Below, piece by piece: positions 26,877-39,018 of a stretch of 64,000 nt of DNA; the stretch's first letter is position 1, and each line of letters begins with the position of its first letter. Made by a program: the position numbers and the translations under genes. Source of the DNA: an uncultured SAR86 cluster bacterium (GTDB lineage: Bacteria; Pseudomonadota; Gammaproteobacteria; Magnimaribacterales; Magnimaribacteraceae); assembly GCA_902532675.1 (NCBI GenBank), contig CACAIY010000003.1, positions 1 to 64,000 on the forward strand, written 5' to 3'. The notes beneath the pieces are model-generated. The model was not told the DNA's origin, did not search any database, and worked only from the letters and a program-made list of their open reading frames with translations.

Positions 26877-27542
26877 ATGATTTTCATATATTTGTTTATT
26901 CCTCTTTTTCTACTTTTTTATTTTACTCTAAGAGGTTCTGCTAGATTAGATTTGAAAATTCCTCTATTTACTGTTTCCTTTCTATGCACTTTAATCACTT
27001 TATTTATATATAAAGAGTTGGGAGGAGAAGAAACGTATTCGCTAGTGAACGATAAGGAAATTCTCAAGAGATTTATTGCAGACGAATCAGAAAATAAAGA
27101 AAAAGATGCTATTGAAGTTGATCGAATAATATTCGAGATATCAAATAAAAAAGGAGTGCAAGCCGGAGAAATTTATTTGTTGGCTAAAAGACTTAAAGAT
27201 GTAAATGAGAATGAATTAGCTGTTCATGCTTTTGAGCAGTTATATAGAAATTTTAAAAATGAATTAGGCGGCACTGTGTTAACGGAATACGCCCAAGTCA
27301 TGTTTTTAAAGGAAGAAAGAACATTTAATAATCAGATCGAGAAGGTGTTAAAGGAAGCTCTAATGAAAAGCCCAGACAATCCCTCAGCTTTAACTTTACA
27401 AGGGCTAAAAGAGTTAGAAAATAAGAACATAGACTTGACCATTAAACTTTGGACAAGAGCTCTAAATTTCCTTGAAAATGAAAGGGATATTTCCGAACTA
27501 AAGATCTTAATAGAAACAGTAAAAAAACTAAAAAATCAGTAG
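26877..27542 (+). CDS. ccmI: CcmI-like TPR protein
   Basis: 221 residues: two N-terminal transmembrane segments (~2-17, ~28-45), a cytoplasmic loop between, and a C-terminal TPR region (GEIYLLAKRLKDVNENELAV..., NPSALTLQGLKELENKNIDL...). CcmI (CycH) proteins present apocytochrome c to the haem lyase through such a domain. It is shorter than typical CcmI but has the same topology and sits last in the ccm operon. The assignment depends on context as much as sequence. Confidence 0.82.
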   Translation: MIFIYLFIPLFLLFYFTLRGSARLDLKIPLFTVSFLCTLITLFIYKELGGEETYSLVNDKEILKRFIADESENKEKDAIEVDRIIFEISNKKGVQAGEIYLLAKRLKDVNENELAVHAFEQLYRNFKNELGGTVLTEYAQVMFLKEERTFNNQIEKVLKEALMKSPDNPSALTLQGLKELENKNIDLTIKLWTRALNFLENERDISELKILIETVKKLKNQ

Positions 27543-27652
27543 TTTCTGGGCCATATATAGAATAGACTTTGCATGTAAATGAAGGTTAATTCAGTTTCAT
27601 TAATGCTTCTTTCTGAGGCAATGGATTCTTACCCCCCGATAAAATACAAATT

Positions 27653-30130
27653 ATGAGATTAAACTCTGTAAAGTTATCTGGTTTTAAATCTTTTGTTGAT
27701 CCAACAACGGTAACTTTCCCTTCCTCCATGTCCTGTATAGTTGGGCCAAATGGTTGTGGAAAATCAAATGTGATAGACGCTGTGAGGTGGGTTTTAGGCG
27801 AAAGTTCTGCAAAAAATTTAAGAAGTGATTCGATGTCAGATGTAGTTTTCAATGGTTCTTCTTCTAGAAAACCAGTCTCCAAAGCTTCTGTAGAGCTTTT
27901 CTTTGATAATAAAGATGGAAGAATAGGTGGAGAATTCTCAAGTTATAGTGAAATTTCTGTAAGAAGAAGTCTCGAATTGGATGGACAGTCTAATTATTAT
28001 TTAAATGGAACGAGTTGCAGGAAGAGAGATGTAACTGATGTGTTCCTCGGAACTGGCTTAGGTCCCAGATCATACGCGATCATTGAGCAAGGAATGATTT
28101 CCCAATTGGTAAGCGCGAAACCTGAAGAAATGCGTGGTTATATTGAAGAAGTTGCAGGTATTTCTAGATACTTAGAAAGAAAAAAAGAAACTGAATCAAG
28201 AATTAAAAGAACCAGAGAGAATCTCTCTAGGCTTGAAGATTTAAGAGAAGAGATATCAAGACTTTTACATAAGCTTCAGAGGCAAGCTAAAGCTGCAGAA
28301 AAATATTCTCAACTCAGGAAAGACGAAAATAAAGCTCACCAATTACTTCTTGCCTCTAAGTGGCTTGATATTTCTAAGATCATTAAAGCGAAAGAAAAAG
28401 TAGTAAAGGATCAAGAATTAAAGGTTGAGGAAGTAAATTCAGCTAAGAATACTTCTGACAGTGAAGTCATTGAGCTTAGGGCTAGTCAAATTGAGTTACA
28501 GTCAGCCATGGATAAGGTTCAACAAGAATTTTATAGTTTCGGTGCTGATATTTCTAGAACGGAACAGGAACTTGCCATTAAAAAGGAAAGAGTTAGAGAT
28601 ATAGAAGAAAAATTGAACACTAATAATTTACAAATAGATTCAAGAAAAGAGGAGTTGCAGTTATTAAACAAATCAAAAGAAGATGTTCAGTCAAATATTA
28701 ATTCCATTGACTCAGAGTTACAAAAGATAAAAGAAGGGAATATAGAAAATTTAAATTTAGAGGAATCTGAAAAAATTGAGAGTTTGTGGTTGGCATTTAT
28801 TTCTCAATCAAGATCTCTTATTTCAAAGTTAGAAAGTAACATAGTATCTCTATTAGAGAATTTAAATAAAAAGAGCCCTCTTGAAATAATAAACGAACTT
28901 GAACTTGAAGTTATTGAGTTAAAAAATGAAATAGAGTCTTTAAAAGAAGAGCCATCAAAATTAACTAAGCTTACCCAAGACTTCTTATCTAACTCTTCTG
29001 AAGATGCTAAACAGCAGAGGATTAATTTAATAGATAAAACTAATAAATTTGCCGATCTTCAGGCTAAATTTGCTTCTTTAAGATCGGAAGATAAGCATGT
29101 AAATACTCAACTTAGTGATCTGGAATCAGAGAATCTATCTTTAGTTGAAGAATCTAAGCTTTTAAATAAACCTATTTCAGAAATACAAGCCAATCTTGAC
29201 AAGTTATTATCAGAGAGACTAATTGTTGAAAATAAATTACTGGAGTCTAGAAAGTCTATTGAAGAGTGCAATGAATCTATACATAAGATAGAAAGAGATA
29301 AAATAGAAAAAGAACAAATGGCAATCAGCCTTCGTGAAGCCTTAGAGAAGTTTAGATTAGAAAGTCAGGCTTCTAAAATAGAAGGAGATAATATAGCCAA
29401 ACAGATTAAAGACTTAGATGGAGATCTAACAACTCTATTAAATGAATTGGATGAATCTAAGTCTTCGGAAAGCTTCGCTTCAGATCTAGAATCAATTGAA
29501 TTAAAGATTTCAAGGTTAGGCGCTATCAATTTGGCTGCAATGGAAGAATTTGAACAAGAAGCAAAGAGGAAGGAACTGCTTGATAGTCAGCATCAAGAGT
29601 TGATGGATGCGCTAGAGACTCTTCAAAATGCAATCAATAAAATTGATAAAGAGACCCGAACCACTTTTAAAGATACATTTGATAAATTAAATCTAAGTTT
29701 AGCTAATTCTTTCCCTAAACTCTTTGGAGGTGGGCATGCTGAATTAATAATGCTAGGAGATGATTTATTAAGTTGTGGTGTAGGAATTTCAGCAAGACCT
29801 CCAGGAAAGAAAAATGCTACGGTCGCTCAATTATCGGGTGGAGAGAAAGCCTTAACTGCTATAGCTACTGTTTTTGCTTTCTTTGAATTAAACCCGGCCC
29901 CTTTCTGTATGTTAGATGAGGTAGATGCTCCTTTAGATGACCTAAACACTATGCGTTTTATTGATTTAGTTGAAGAAATGTCTCAACAAGTTCAATTTGT
30001 TTATATTTCTCATAATAAGATTTCTATGGAGAAAAGTAAGCATTTAATGGGAGTTACAATGCAAGAACCCGGTGTCTCTAGGATGGTCGCTGTAGACGTA
30101 GATAAAGCAGTAGAATTGGCCGCCAGTTAA
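27653..30130 (+). CDS. smc: Chromosome segregation SMC protein, short form without recognisable hinge
   Basis: ATPase that organises and separates chromosomes. Head halves are complete: Walker A GPNGCGKSNVIDAVRWVLGE (~32-51), R-loop-like ELDGQSNYYLNGTSCRKRDV, signature LSGGEKALTAIA (~727-738), Walker B FCMLDEVDAPLDD (~752-764). LGAINLAAMEEF (~622) marks the return of the C-terminal arm. The protein is 825 residues, against ~1,150-1,200 for typical SMC; between ~170 and ~620 I see coiled coil with a short non-coil stretch near 370-400 and no Gly-rich hinge fold. The frame is intact, so this is not a local frameshift. zipA and ligA follow, the usual gammaproteobacterial order. Confidence 0.93.
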   Translation: MRLNSVKLSGFKSFVDPTTVTFPSSMSCIVGPNGCGKSNVIDAVRWVLGESSAKNLRSDSMSDVVFNGSSSRKPVSKASVELFFDNKDGRIGGEFSSYSEISVRRSLELDGQSNYYLNGTSCRKRDVTDVFLGTGLGPRSYAIIEQGMISQLVSAKPEEMRGYIEEVAGISRYLERKKETESRIKRTRENLSRLEDLREEISRLLHKLQRQAKAAEKYSQLRKDENKAHQLLLASKWLDISKIIKAKEKVVKDQELKVEEVNSAKNTSDSEVIELRASQIELQSAMDKVQQEFYSFGADISRTEQELAIKKERVRDIEEKLNTNNLQIDSRKEELQLLNKSKEDVQSNINSIDSELQKIKEGNIENLNLEESEKIESLWLAFISQSRSLISKLESNIVSLLENLNKKSPLEIINELELEVIELKNEIESLKEEPSKLTKLTQDFLSNSSEDAKQQRINLIDKTNKFADLQAKFASLRSEDKHVNTQLSDLESENLSLVEESKLLNKPISEIQANLDKLLSERLIVENKLLESRKSIEECNESIHKIERDKIEKEQMAISLREALEKFRLESQASKIEGDNIAKQIKDLDGDLTTLLNELDESKSSESFASDLESIELKISRLGAINLAAMEEFEQEAKRKELLDSQHQELMDALETLQNAINKIDKETRTTFKDTFDKLNLSLANSFPKLFGGGHAELIMLGDDLLSCGVGISARPPGKKNATVAQLSGGEKALTAIATVFAFFELNPAPFCMLDEVDAPLDDLNTMRFIDLVEEMSQQVQFVYISHNKISMEKSKHLMGVTMQEPGVSRMVAVDVDKAVELAAS

Positions 30131-30131
30131 C

Positions 30132-32817
<2,686 letters not shown>

Positions 32818-32818
<1 letters not shown>

Positions 32819-33423
32819 TGATTAAAAAAATATTTGTGGTATTTAGTTTGCTTATTTTAATGGCCAGTTGTGCTTCAAATAGTCCTCCTTCTACTACTAC
32901 CGATGTCTGTAAGATTTTTAAAGAAAGGTATAGCTGGTACAAGGCTGCCAAAAAAACTGAAAAGAGATGGAAAATACCAGTCTATGTTTCGATGGCAATT
33001 ATAAAACAAGAATCAAGTTTTATCGCAGATGCAAGACCAGGAAGGACTAAACTACTTGGTTTTATACCATGGAAAAGAGTAACAAGTGCTAGAGGGTATG
33101 CTCAAGCGGTTGATGGCACTTGGGAAATGTATCTGAAAGATAGAGGCGGTTGGTTTGTGAGCAGGAACGATTTCGAAGATTCAGTGGATTTCGTAGGTTG
33201 GTATAACTATAAAACTCATAAACAATTAGGAATTTCTTTGACTAATGCCAGAGCTTTATACCTTGCTTACCATGAAGGAAGGGGAGGTTATAAGAGAGGC
33301 AGTTACAGAACTAAGCCGTGGCTACTGTCAGTTGCGGATAAAGTACAAAGACAATCAGATAAATATAAGGCTCAATATCAAGGTTGTAAAAAAAGGTTAG
33401 GAAAAAGGTTTATTTTTTTCTAA
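32818..33423 (+). CDS. Lipoprotein with lytic-transglycosylase-like (SLT) domain
   Basis: 201 residues; lipobox LILMASC (Cys ~18). The domain resembles the soluble lytic transglycosylase fold: catalytic Glu in MAIIKQESSF (~57-66), SARGYAQAVDGTWEMY (~90-105) in place of the usual GLMQLMP/GxMQ segment, and LYLAYHEGRGGYKRGSY (~146-162). Likely acts on or binds peptidoglycan at the outer membrane. Homologues are often called transglycosylase SLT domain protein. Overlaps the ligA stop by one base. Confidence 0.75.
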
Positions 33424-33447
33424 TTATTAATATCATCTACATTGATT

Positions 33448-33963
33448 ATGATAAGAAACATTATTCTTGTATCGGCATTATCTTTAATGGCAGCCTGTGC
33501 TAGCTCTCCTTACATTCAAACTGATTCTGATAGTAATTATGATCTTTCTTCCTACAAATCATTTAAAGTGCAATTGCCTGATATAGAAGACACACCTGAA
33601 TTAATCAGCATTAACCCTATTCTTATTCAAAGAATAGATAGAGCAATAGAATCTTCTTTAGAAGATAAAGGCCTTAAGGTTTCTGAGAAACCTGATTTAG
33701 TTATTAGATTCTACTTAGGAACAAAGAGAGAAATTGATAGATCTTCTGATTTAGGGAGTTATGGATACTATGGAAGATACTTTGATACTAGAGATCAAAG
33801 ATATATTAGGTCTGACAAAGATGAAATCTCAATAAGGTTCCATGATGCAAAAAGTGATGAAGTTGTTTGGTATGCTTTTACAAGATTCAAAAGATCAAAT
33901 AATCAAAATGATCAGGAAGCAATCAATTCGATTATTAGAGAGGCTGTTTCAGGTTTTAATTAA
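33448..33963 (+). CDS. DUF4136-like lipoprotein
   Basis: 171 residues from ATG 33448 (a TTG at 33442 is also in frame). Lipobox SLMAAC (Cys ~17). The body begins YDLSSYKSFKV and contains RIDRAIESSLEDKGL and PDLVIRFYLGTKRE, the pattern of DUF4136, a family of small lipoproteins of unknown function. Follows the SLT lipoprotein by 24 bases and overlaps the convergent mnmC end by 8 bases. Confidence 0.75.
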   Translation: MIRNIILVSALSLMAACASSPYIQTDSDSNYDLSSYKSFKVQLPDIEDTPELISINPILIQRIDRAIESSLEDKGLKVSEKPDLVIRFYLGTKREIDRSSDLGSYGYYGRYFDTRDQRYIRSDKDEISIRFHDAKSDEVVWYAFTRFKRSNNQNDQEAINSIIREAVSGFN

Positions 33964-35734
33964 ATCTATTAGCGTCTAAAGCTATTGCTACTTCATGATC
34001 TACTGGCAAAGGTCTATTGTCTATGAGATCGGCAATAATCTCAGCACATAAAGGGGAACTTGTTGAGCCCCTTGAGCCATGGCCTGTGTTTACATATATC
34101 CCTTTATTGCAACCTACTAAGGGCAATCTGTCTTTTGTTACAGCTCTAAAGCCCACGTTACCACCATTTATAGTTACATTAAAGTTATGTATAACCTTTA
34201 ATTTTTTTTTGTTGCTTATATGCTCCTCTTCAAGAACAGAATCATTCGTTACGTCGCTATATGATGATCCTAGAATATGCGAGCCTTTAGTTTTCGGAGA
34301 AAAATATCCACTGGCACAGATAGGGAACTTTAAGTTTTCGAATTCTTTGGAGCTATCTACATAAGATATCTGTCCTCTTTTAGAACTAAGTCCAGAAAAA
34401 TTTAGTAAGTCTTTAGAAGTGTAGCCAGCACACAAGCACACTTCTTGATATTCGGACACTTCTCCGTTAATAGTAAGTTTTAGATTATTGTTATCTAAAT
34501 CTATCTTTTCTACTGTCGAAGATAATTTTAAATTAATATTCTTATGACTAAGCAAGTCTTGGCAAAGGGCTTTAGGTTCTATGTAGCCTCCTTTCTCAAA
34601 GAGAATACCTCCATTATTTAGCTGAAGTCCTGCTCGTTTACTTGCTTCTTCATGGCTTAATTCTTCGAATAGTTCATTGTCAGGTCTAGCATTTAAAAGA
34701 GAGTTTTGTCTTTTAAGAGATGATTCATCATGGCTCATCAACAATACACCTGAATTATGCCAAGCATTCGTTTTTAGCTGATCATAAAAAGATGAAGCAA
34801 AAAGGAAAGAATGTAGACAGAATCTAGCATAAGGAGAGTCAAAAGCAGATAATCTTGGGTATGTGATTAAAATATCATTCCCTGATGCACCAGAACAAGC
34901 TGCTTCGTTTTGTTCATAAACATCAACTTTGTGACCTCTTTGAGCTAATTTATAAGCTAGGATGCTTCCTGCTATACCGGAACCTATAACTGCTATATTT
35001 TTCTTAGAGCCTTCCTTAACGGCAGCACTTTGAGCTTTTCCTTTTAACATGTGTCGTTTATTTGAAAAACCTTCAGCTAATTCGTAGATAAAACCACTTT
35101 GTTCTAAATTGTTTTTTACTAACCTTGCAGATGTGAATGTTGAGAATGTTGTATCTCTGTGACTTGAAAGATTCATCTGCTTAAAAATCTCTTTAGACCA
35201 CATGTCTGGGTTTTTATCAGGTGCAAATCCATCTAAGTACCAAACATCAATATCAGAAGCGTTAGTTAAATAAGAAAAAGAACTTTTAATGTCTCCAAGT
35301 ATTAAAGTTAGAGAAATTCTATAGTCTTTAAAATAAATTCTTTGAGTGCCCGATATATTGACTGGATAGTTATTTATGAAAACCCTAGAAACTTCTTTTA
35401 ACTCTGGGCATTGTTTAATTGTTTTCTTAAAATCTTCTACATTGAATAAAGTTTCATCAAAAGCAATATAATCCAAGAATTGATTACTTTTATCCTCTTT
35501 AAGCCATTCTTGACATGTAGTTAGAAAATTTATCCCAGCTCCGAATCCTACTTCAACAATACTAAAAGTTGTTCCAGCCTCTAGACTAAGAAATTTTTCT
35601 TCTAAACGATTGCCTTCTATAAAGACATGTTTTGCTTCAGCGTATGAGCCTTTTTTTGAAGAATAAAAGTCTCCATATGATTGAGAGAAGGGATTATTAT
35701 CTTTCCATGAAAGATCAGCAAACCCAAGATTCAA
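33956..35734 (-). CDS. mnmC: Bifunctional tRNA modification protein MnmC
   Basis: Makes mnm5(s2)U34 in tRNA wobble positions: the C-terminal FAD oxidase removes the carboxymethyl group and the N-terminal SAM methyltransferase adds the methyl. 592 residues. Methyltransferase half: VEVGFGAGINFLTTC (~61-75) and WYLDGFAPDKNPDMW (~166-180). Oxidase half: IAVIGSGIAGSILAYKLAQ (~248-266) and NTGHGSRGSTSSPLCAEIIA near the end. No frame damage. Upstream (35769) lies an acyl-CoA dehydrogenase gene on the same strand. Confidence 0.95.
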   Translation of the reverse strand: MNLGFADLSWKDNNPFSQSYGDFYSSKKGSYAEAKHVFIEGNRLEEKFLSLEAGTTFSIVEVGFGAGINFLTTCQEWLKEDKSNQFLDYIAFDETLFNVEDFKKTIKQCPELKEVSRVFINNYPVNISGTQRIYFKDYRISLTLILGDIKSSFSYLTNASDIDVWYLDGFAPDKNPDMWSKEIFKQMNLSSHRDTTFSTFTSARLVKNNLEQSGFIYELAEGFSNKRHMLKGKAQSAAVKEGSKKNIAVIGSGIAGSILAYKLAQRGHKVDVYEQNEAACSGASGNDILITYPRLSAFDSPYARFCLHSFLFASSFYDQLKTNAWHNSGVLLMSHDESSLKRQNSLLNARPDNELFEELSHEEASKRAGLQLNNGGILFEKGGYIEPKALCQDLLSHKNINLKLSSTVEKIDLDNNNLKLTINGEVSEYQEVCLCAGYTSKDLLNFSGLSSKRGQISYVDSSKEFENLKFPICASGYFSPKTKGSHILGSSYSDVTNDSVLEEEHISNKKKLKVIHNFNVTINGGNVGFRAVTKDRLPLVGCNKGIYVNTGHGSRGSTSSPLCAEIIADLIDNRPLPVDHEVAIALDANRFN

Positions 35735-35768
35735 TAAAGAGTTTGCTGATTGATTATCTTTTACAGAA

Positions 35769-36998
35769 TTATTTATTGCCCGAAGGTATTTCGTTAAAAG
35801 GTATGCCTTTATCTGCTCTCATATCTTGAGGCATTCCCAAAACTTGCTCAGAAATGATATTTTTAAGAATCTCATCAGTTCCACCAGCTATCCTTATGCC
35901 AGCTGCTCCGTAAAATCCATATTGGTACATGGATTGCTCTGCTCCTTCTTCGTCAGTTCTTATTATTCCGGCTGAGTCTAGAATATCTAGACCAAAATTA
36001 GCTACTTCTTGTAATTTATTACCACTCACAATTTTTGTTATCGAAGATTGAGGACCAGGAGTTTCTCCTCTTGATAAAGCTGAGATATTTCTGTATTTAG
36101 CAAATTTTAGACCGCTTTGTTGGCAATACCAATCAGCAAGCTTTTCTCTCACAGCGTCATTCTCGATTGCTAGTTTTCCATTTAAGTCTTGACCTCTTGC
36201 AAGGGAGAAAGCTTCTTCAAAGTCCGGTCCAGACGCATCACCTACAGCAAGTCTTTCATTCATTAAGGTCGTTAAAGACACTTTCCATCCGTCTCCAACA
36301 GCACCTAATCTTTGACTGTCAGGTATTTTTACATCTGTAAAGTAAACTTCATTAAAGTTTGCACCACCAGATATTTGTTTAATAGGTTTAACTTCGATAC
36401 CTGGAGATTTCATATCTACAAAAAAGAAAGTTAAGCCTTTATGTTTGGGTGCCGAAGGATCACTTCTAGTCACAAGAATCCCGTAATCACTGAAATGGGC
36501 TCCTGAAGTCCAAACTTTTTGGCCATTTATTGTCCAGGTATCTCCATCCAACTCTGCTTTAGTCTTTATTCCGGCAACGTCTGATCCAGCTGCTGGTTCG
36601 CTAAAAAGTTGACACCATATTTCTTCACCAGTAGCTAAAGGAGGAAGGTATCTTTCTTTTTGCTCTTCAGTTGCGTACATCATCATCACAGGACCCGCCA
36701 TTCCTTGACCAATTTCTAGGTAGCCACCAGGAACTTTAAACTTTGAAACTTCTTGTCCCCAAATTACTCTCTCGATAGGAGTTGATTCGCGACCACCGTA
36801 AGCTTTTGGCCAATGCATACAAGCCCAACCGTCTTCATGTAATTTTTTCTGCCAAACTTTAACTTCTTTAAGCCCTTCTTCTTCTGAAGCTGCTCTCCAA
36901 CCATCTTTAGGTCCTTCTTTTAAAGGGGCATTGGCTTTTAGCCATTCATAAGCTTCTTTTCTAAATTTAGCTTCTTCTTGAGTATCATTAAAATCCAT
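35769..36998 (-). CDS. Acyl-CoA dehydrogenase (FadE-like)
   Basis: FAD enzyme introducing the alpha-beta double bond into an acyl-CoA. 409 residues: WCQLFSEPAAGSDVAGIKTK (~128-147) and WTSGAHFSDYGILVTRSD are the FAD/substrate signatures; C-terminal GTDEILKNIISEQVLG is typical. It forms a probable pair with the next gene upstream (37008, 9 bases apart); such tandem pairs often encode alpha and beta parts of a heteromeric dehydrogenase, as in steroid side-chain degradation. The acyl substrate is unknown. Confidence 0.92.
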   Translation of the reverse strand: MDFNDTQEEAKFRKEAYEWLKANAPLKEGPKDGWRAASEEEGLKEVKVWQKKLHEDGWACMHWPKAYGGRESTPIERVIWGQEVSKFKVPGGYLEIGQGMAGPVMMMYATEEQKERYLPPLATGEEIWCQLFSEPAAGSDVAGIKTKAELDGDTWTINGQKVWTSGAHFSDYGILVTRSDPSAPKHKGLTFFFVDMKSPGIEVKPIKQISGGANFNEVYFTDVKIPDSQRLGAVGDGWKVSLTTLMNERLAVGDASGPDFEEAFSLARGQDLNGKLAIENDAVREKLADWYCQQSGLKFAKYRNISALSRGETPGPQSSITKIVSGNKLQEVANFGLDILDSAGIIRTDEEGAEQSMYQYGFYGAAGIRIAGGTDEILKNIISEQVLGMPQDMRADKGIPFNEIPSGNK

Positions 36999-37007
36999 AA
37001 TCTTCTC

Positions 37008-38111
37008 CTATATTTGATTAGCTCTTTCTAGAGAGCTTATAAGTTTATCTTTCCAAATAGATTGGCTTCCTATATTTGCAGCTAGTTGTCTGCATCTTCT
37101 GTAATAAAGGTGACAATCAAATTCCCACGTGAAACCCATTCCTCCATGTGTCTGTATATTTTCTTTAGAACATTCATGATAAGCCTGACTAGCACTTACT
37201 CTGCATGTGGCTGCTGCGGTTGGTAATTCAGGAGCGTCAGTGCTTAAAGCCCAAGCTCCGTAATAACAGTTTGATCTAGCAAGCTCTACAGCAATATACA
37301 TATCAGCTAATTTATGTTTTATAGCTTGAAATGAAGCTATAGATCTACCAAAAGCGTATCTACCCATAGCGTATTCTTTTGCCATATCCATGCAGGCCTC
37401 AGCTCCACCAAGTTGCTCAAATGAAAATAGGACAGCAGCTCTATCAAGTAGTGTCGTTATATTCGACCACCCTGAGTCTAATGCTTCAGCTTTAGCATTT
37501 TTAAATGTTATGGCAGCATGAGATCTAGAAGGATCAAGAGTAGGTTGGCTAGTTATTTCGACTCCATCTATAGAAGATTCAACTAAAAAGAGTCCAACTT
37601 CAGCTCCTGACTTAGCAGAGACTATAAAGAAATCTGCCACATCTCCATCAGTAACTGCAATCTTGGAGCCACTTAAAGAGCCGTCCTTAAATTCGCATGT
37701 AATATTTTTTTCAGTTGGAGAGGTAGTCGATTCTGCGTGAGCAAAAGCACCTATTTTTTCTCCGCTGGCTAAAGAAGGGAGGTTTGCTTGTTTAAGTGAA
37801 TCTGAGCCAAATTGAAGAATTGATTCTGTAGCTAAGTAAACGCTAGATGAAAAAGGTGTTGGAGCTAAACTTCTTCCTAGTTCTTCTGCTATTACGCAAA
37901 GTTCTAAATATCCTAAGCCTAAGCCCCCGTATTCTTCTGGTATAGCTGTAGCAGTAAAGCCCATCTCAGCTACTTGTGACCAAAGATCTTTATCATAAGA
38001 CTCTTCACCTTCTAAAATATTCCTAGCCCTTCTTACTGTCTCTTCTTTTTCTAAAAACTTCCTAGCAATGTCTTTCAATTGCATTTGGTCCGCTGAAAAT
38101 TCAAAATTCAT
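37008..38111 (-). CDS. Acyl-CoA dehydrogenase (short form)
   Basis: 367 residues. N-terminal helical domain with GFTATAIPEEYGGLGLGYLEL (~50-70); middle beta domain less conserved (lacks a clear WxTxG stretch); C-terminal YAMGRYAFGRSIASFQAIKH (~247-266) and IQTHGGMGFTWEFDCHLYYR (~319-338). Its shorter, diverged middle and the adjacent 409-residue partner fit a heteromeric acyl-CoA dehydrogenase subunit; this is inferred. Starts at 38111, 103 bases from a divergent gene. Confidence 0.9.
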   Translation of the reverse strand: MNFEFSADQMQLKDIARKFLEKEETVRRARNILEGEESYDKDLWSQVAEMGFTATAIPEEYGGLGLGYLELCVIAEELGRSLAPTPFSSSVYLATESILQFGSDSLKQANLPSLASGEKIGAFAHAESTTSPTEKNITCEFKDGSLSGSKIAVTDGDVADFFIVSAKSGAEVGLFLVESSIDGVEITSQPTLDPSRSHAAITFKNAKAEALDSGWSNITTLLDRAAVLFSFEQLGGAEACMDMAKEYAMGRYAFGRSIASFQAIKHKLADMYIAVELARSNCYYGAWALSTDAPELPTAAATCRVSASQAYHECSKENIQTHGGMGFTWEFDCHLYYRRCRQLAANIGSQSIWKDKLISSLERANQI

Positions 38112-38214
38112 CTTATTCCTCTTAAATAAATCTAATCCAAATTGTTAAAATTTTAATATAAACTTCTATTGTATCTACGATCTAATAGAATGAAAGACTA
38201 AAATATACCTAATA

Positions 38215-38910
38215 ATGAACAAATCTAAAGAAGAAAATAACCAAGATATTAAACCAGTTCGCTCTGAGGCTGTTTCAAATAGAGGACAAAGGAGAATTAA
38301 GGGCGGTTCAATGCTTTTTTCTTCAACAATAACAATAGTGAATACTATTGGAATTGTCTTATTAGGACTTTGGTTTTTTAATACTTCAGGTAGTCAGCAG
38401 CAAGCTGGGAAAAGTTTTATTGAAAGGATTAGTATGCTTGAAGAGAATATCTCCATACAGTCAACTAAGGTAGATGATCTCATAGAAACAAACTCCCAAG
38501 ACTTAAAATTTATCAATAAAGAGATCAGAAAGTTATGGGATTTAAGCAATAAGAAGAACAGAAAGAGTATTTCCCAAAACCTAAACTCTATAGAGTCAAT
38601 AGAAGACACCTTAGGAACTTTAGATAAAGAATATAAAACATTATCAGCTAAACAAAGATCATTAAATTTGGAGCTAGCTAAACTAGAGAAAATACAAGAA
38701 AAATTAGGTGAATCTCTGGACATTGAAAGCCCTTTTTCTGGAAGTGAAGATCTTGAAGATAGATTGGCTGACCTCGAAGAAGCAACTAAGTCGATGGATC
38801 TTTATAGAACCCAGGTAAATCAATCAATATTATCTCTTAAAGAGAAATTAAATGATTTAGAGTTAGAGCTTACAAATTTTAGTTCCAAGGAGGCGACATC
38901 AAACGAGTAG
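38215..38910 (+). CDS. Membrane-anchored coiled-coil protein, unknown function
   Basis: 231 residues. A hydrophilic, basic N-terminus of ~33 residues, a single transmembrane helix (~39-58, SSTITIVNTIGIVLLGLWFF), then almost entirely coiled coil with heptad-like Leu/Ile spacing (~70-228). It faces the periplasm if the positive-inside rule holds (RGQRRIKGG before the helix). I recognise no family. Followed 22 bases later by tRNA-Leu, whose promoter lies in the gap. Confidence 0.65.
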   Translation: MNKSKEENNQDIKPVRSEAVSNRGQRRIKGGSMLFSSTITIVNTIGIVLLGLWFFNTSGSQQQAGKSFIERISMLEENISIQSTKVDDLIETNSQDLKFINKEIRKLWDLSNKKNRKSISQNLNSIESIEDTLGTLDKEYKTLSAKQRSLNLELAKLEKIQEKLGESLDIESPFSGSEDLEDRLADLEEATKSMDLYRTQVNQSILSLKEKLNDLELELTNFSSKEATSNE

Positions 38911-38921
38911 AAGCCTATAAT
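38893..38921 (+). promoter_or_regulatory. Promoter of tRNA-Leu with GC-rich discriminator
   Basis: Perfect -10 TATAAT (38916-38921), a -35-like GCGACA (38893-38898) at 17 bases, and a GC-rich stretch ACCCGCC between -10 and the start, as in stringently controlled stable-RNA promoters. The mature tRNA begins at 38933. Confidence 0.65.
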
Positions 38922-38932
38922 ACCCGCCACTT

Positions 38933-39017
<85 letters not shown>

Positions 39018-39018
39018 T

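Noticed and set aside
33956..33963. Short overlaps between convergent genes (33956-33963, 47875-47891, 55862-55865, 63179-63182) as errors
   Set aside because: All frames carry full family sequence to their ends; small convergent overlaps are frequent in this compact genome.
38394..38723. Minus-strand ORF within the coiled-coil gene
   Set aside because: Antisense to a well-formed coiled-coil frame; composition is that of a reverse-strand shadow (Ser/Leu/Phe rich), without a ribosome site or motifs.
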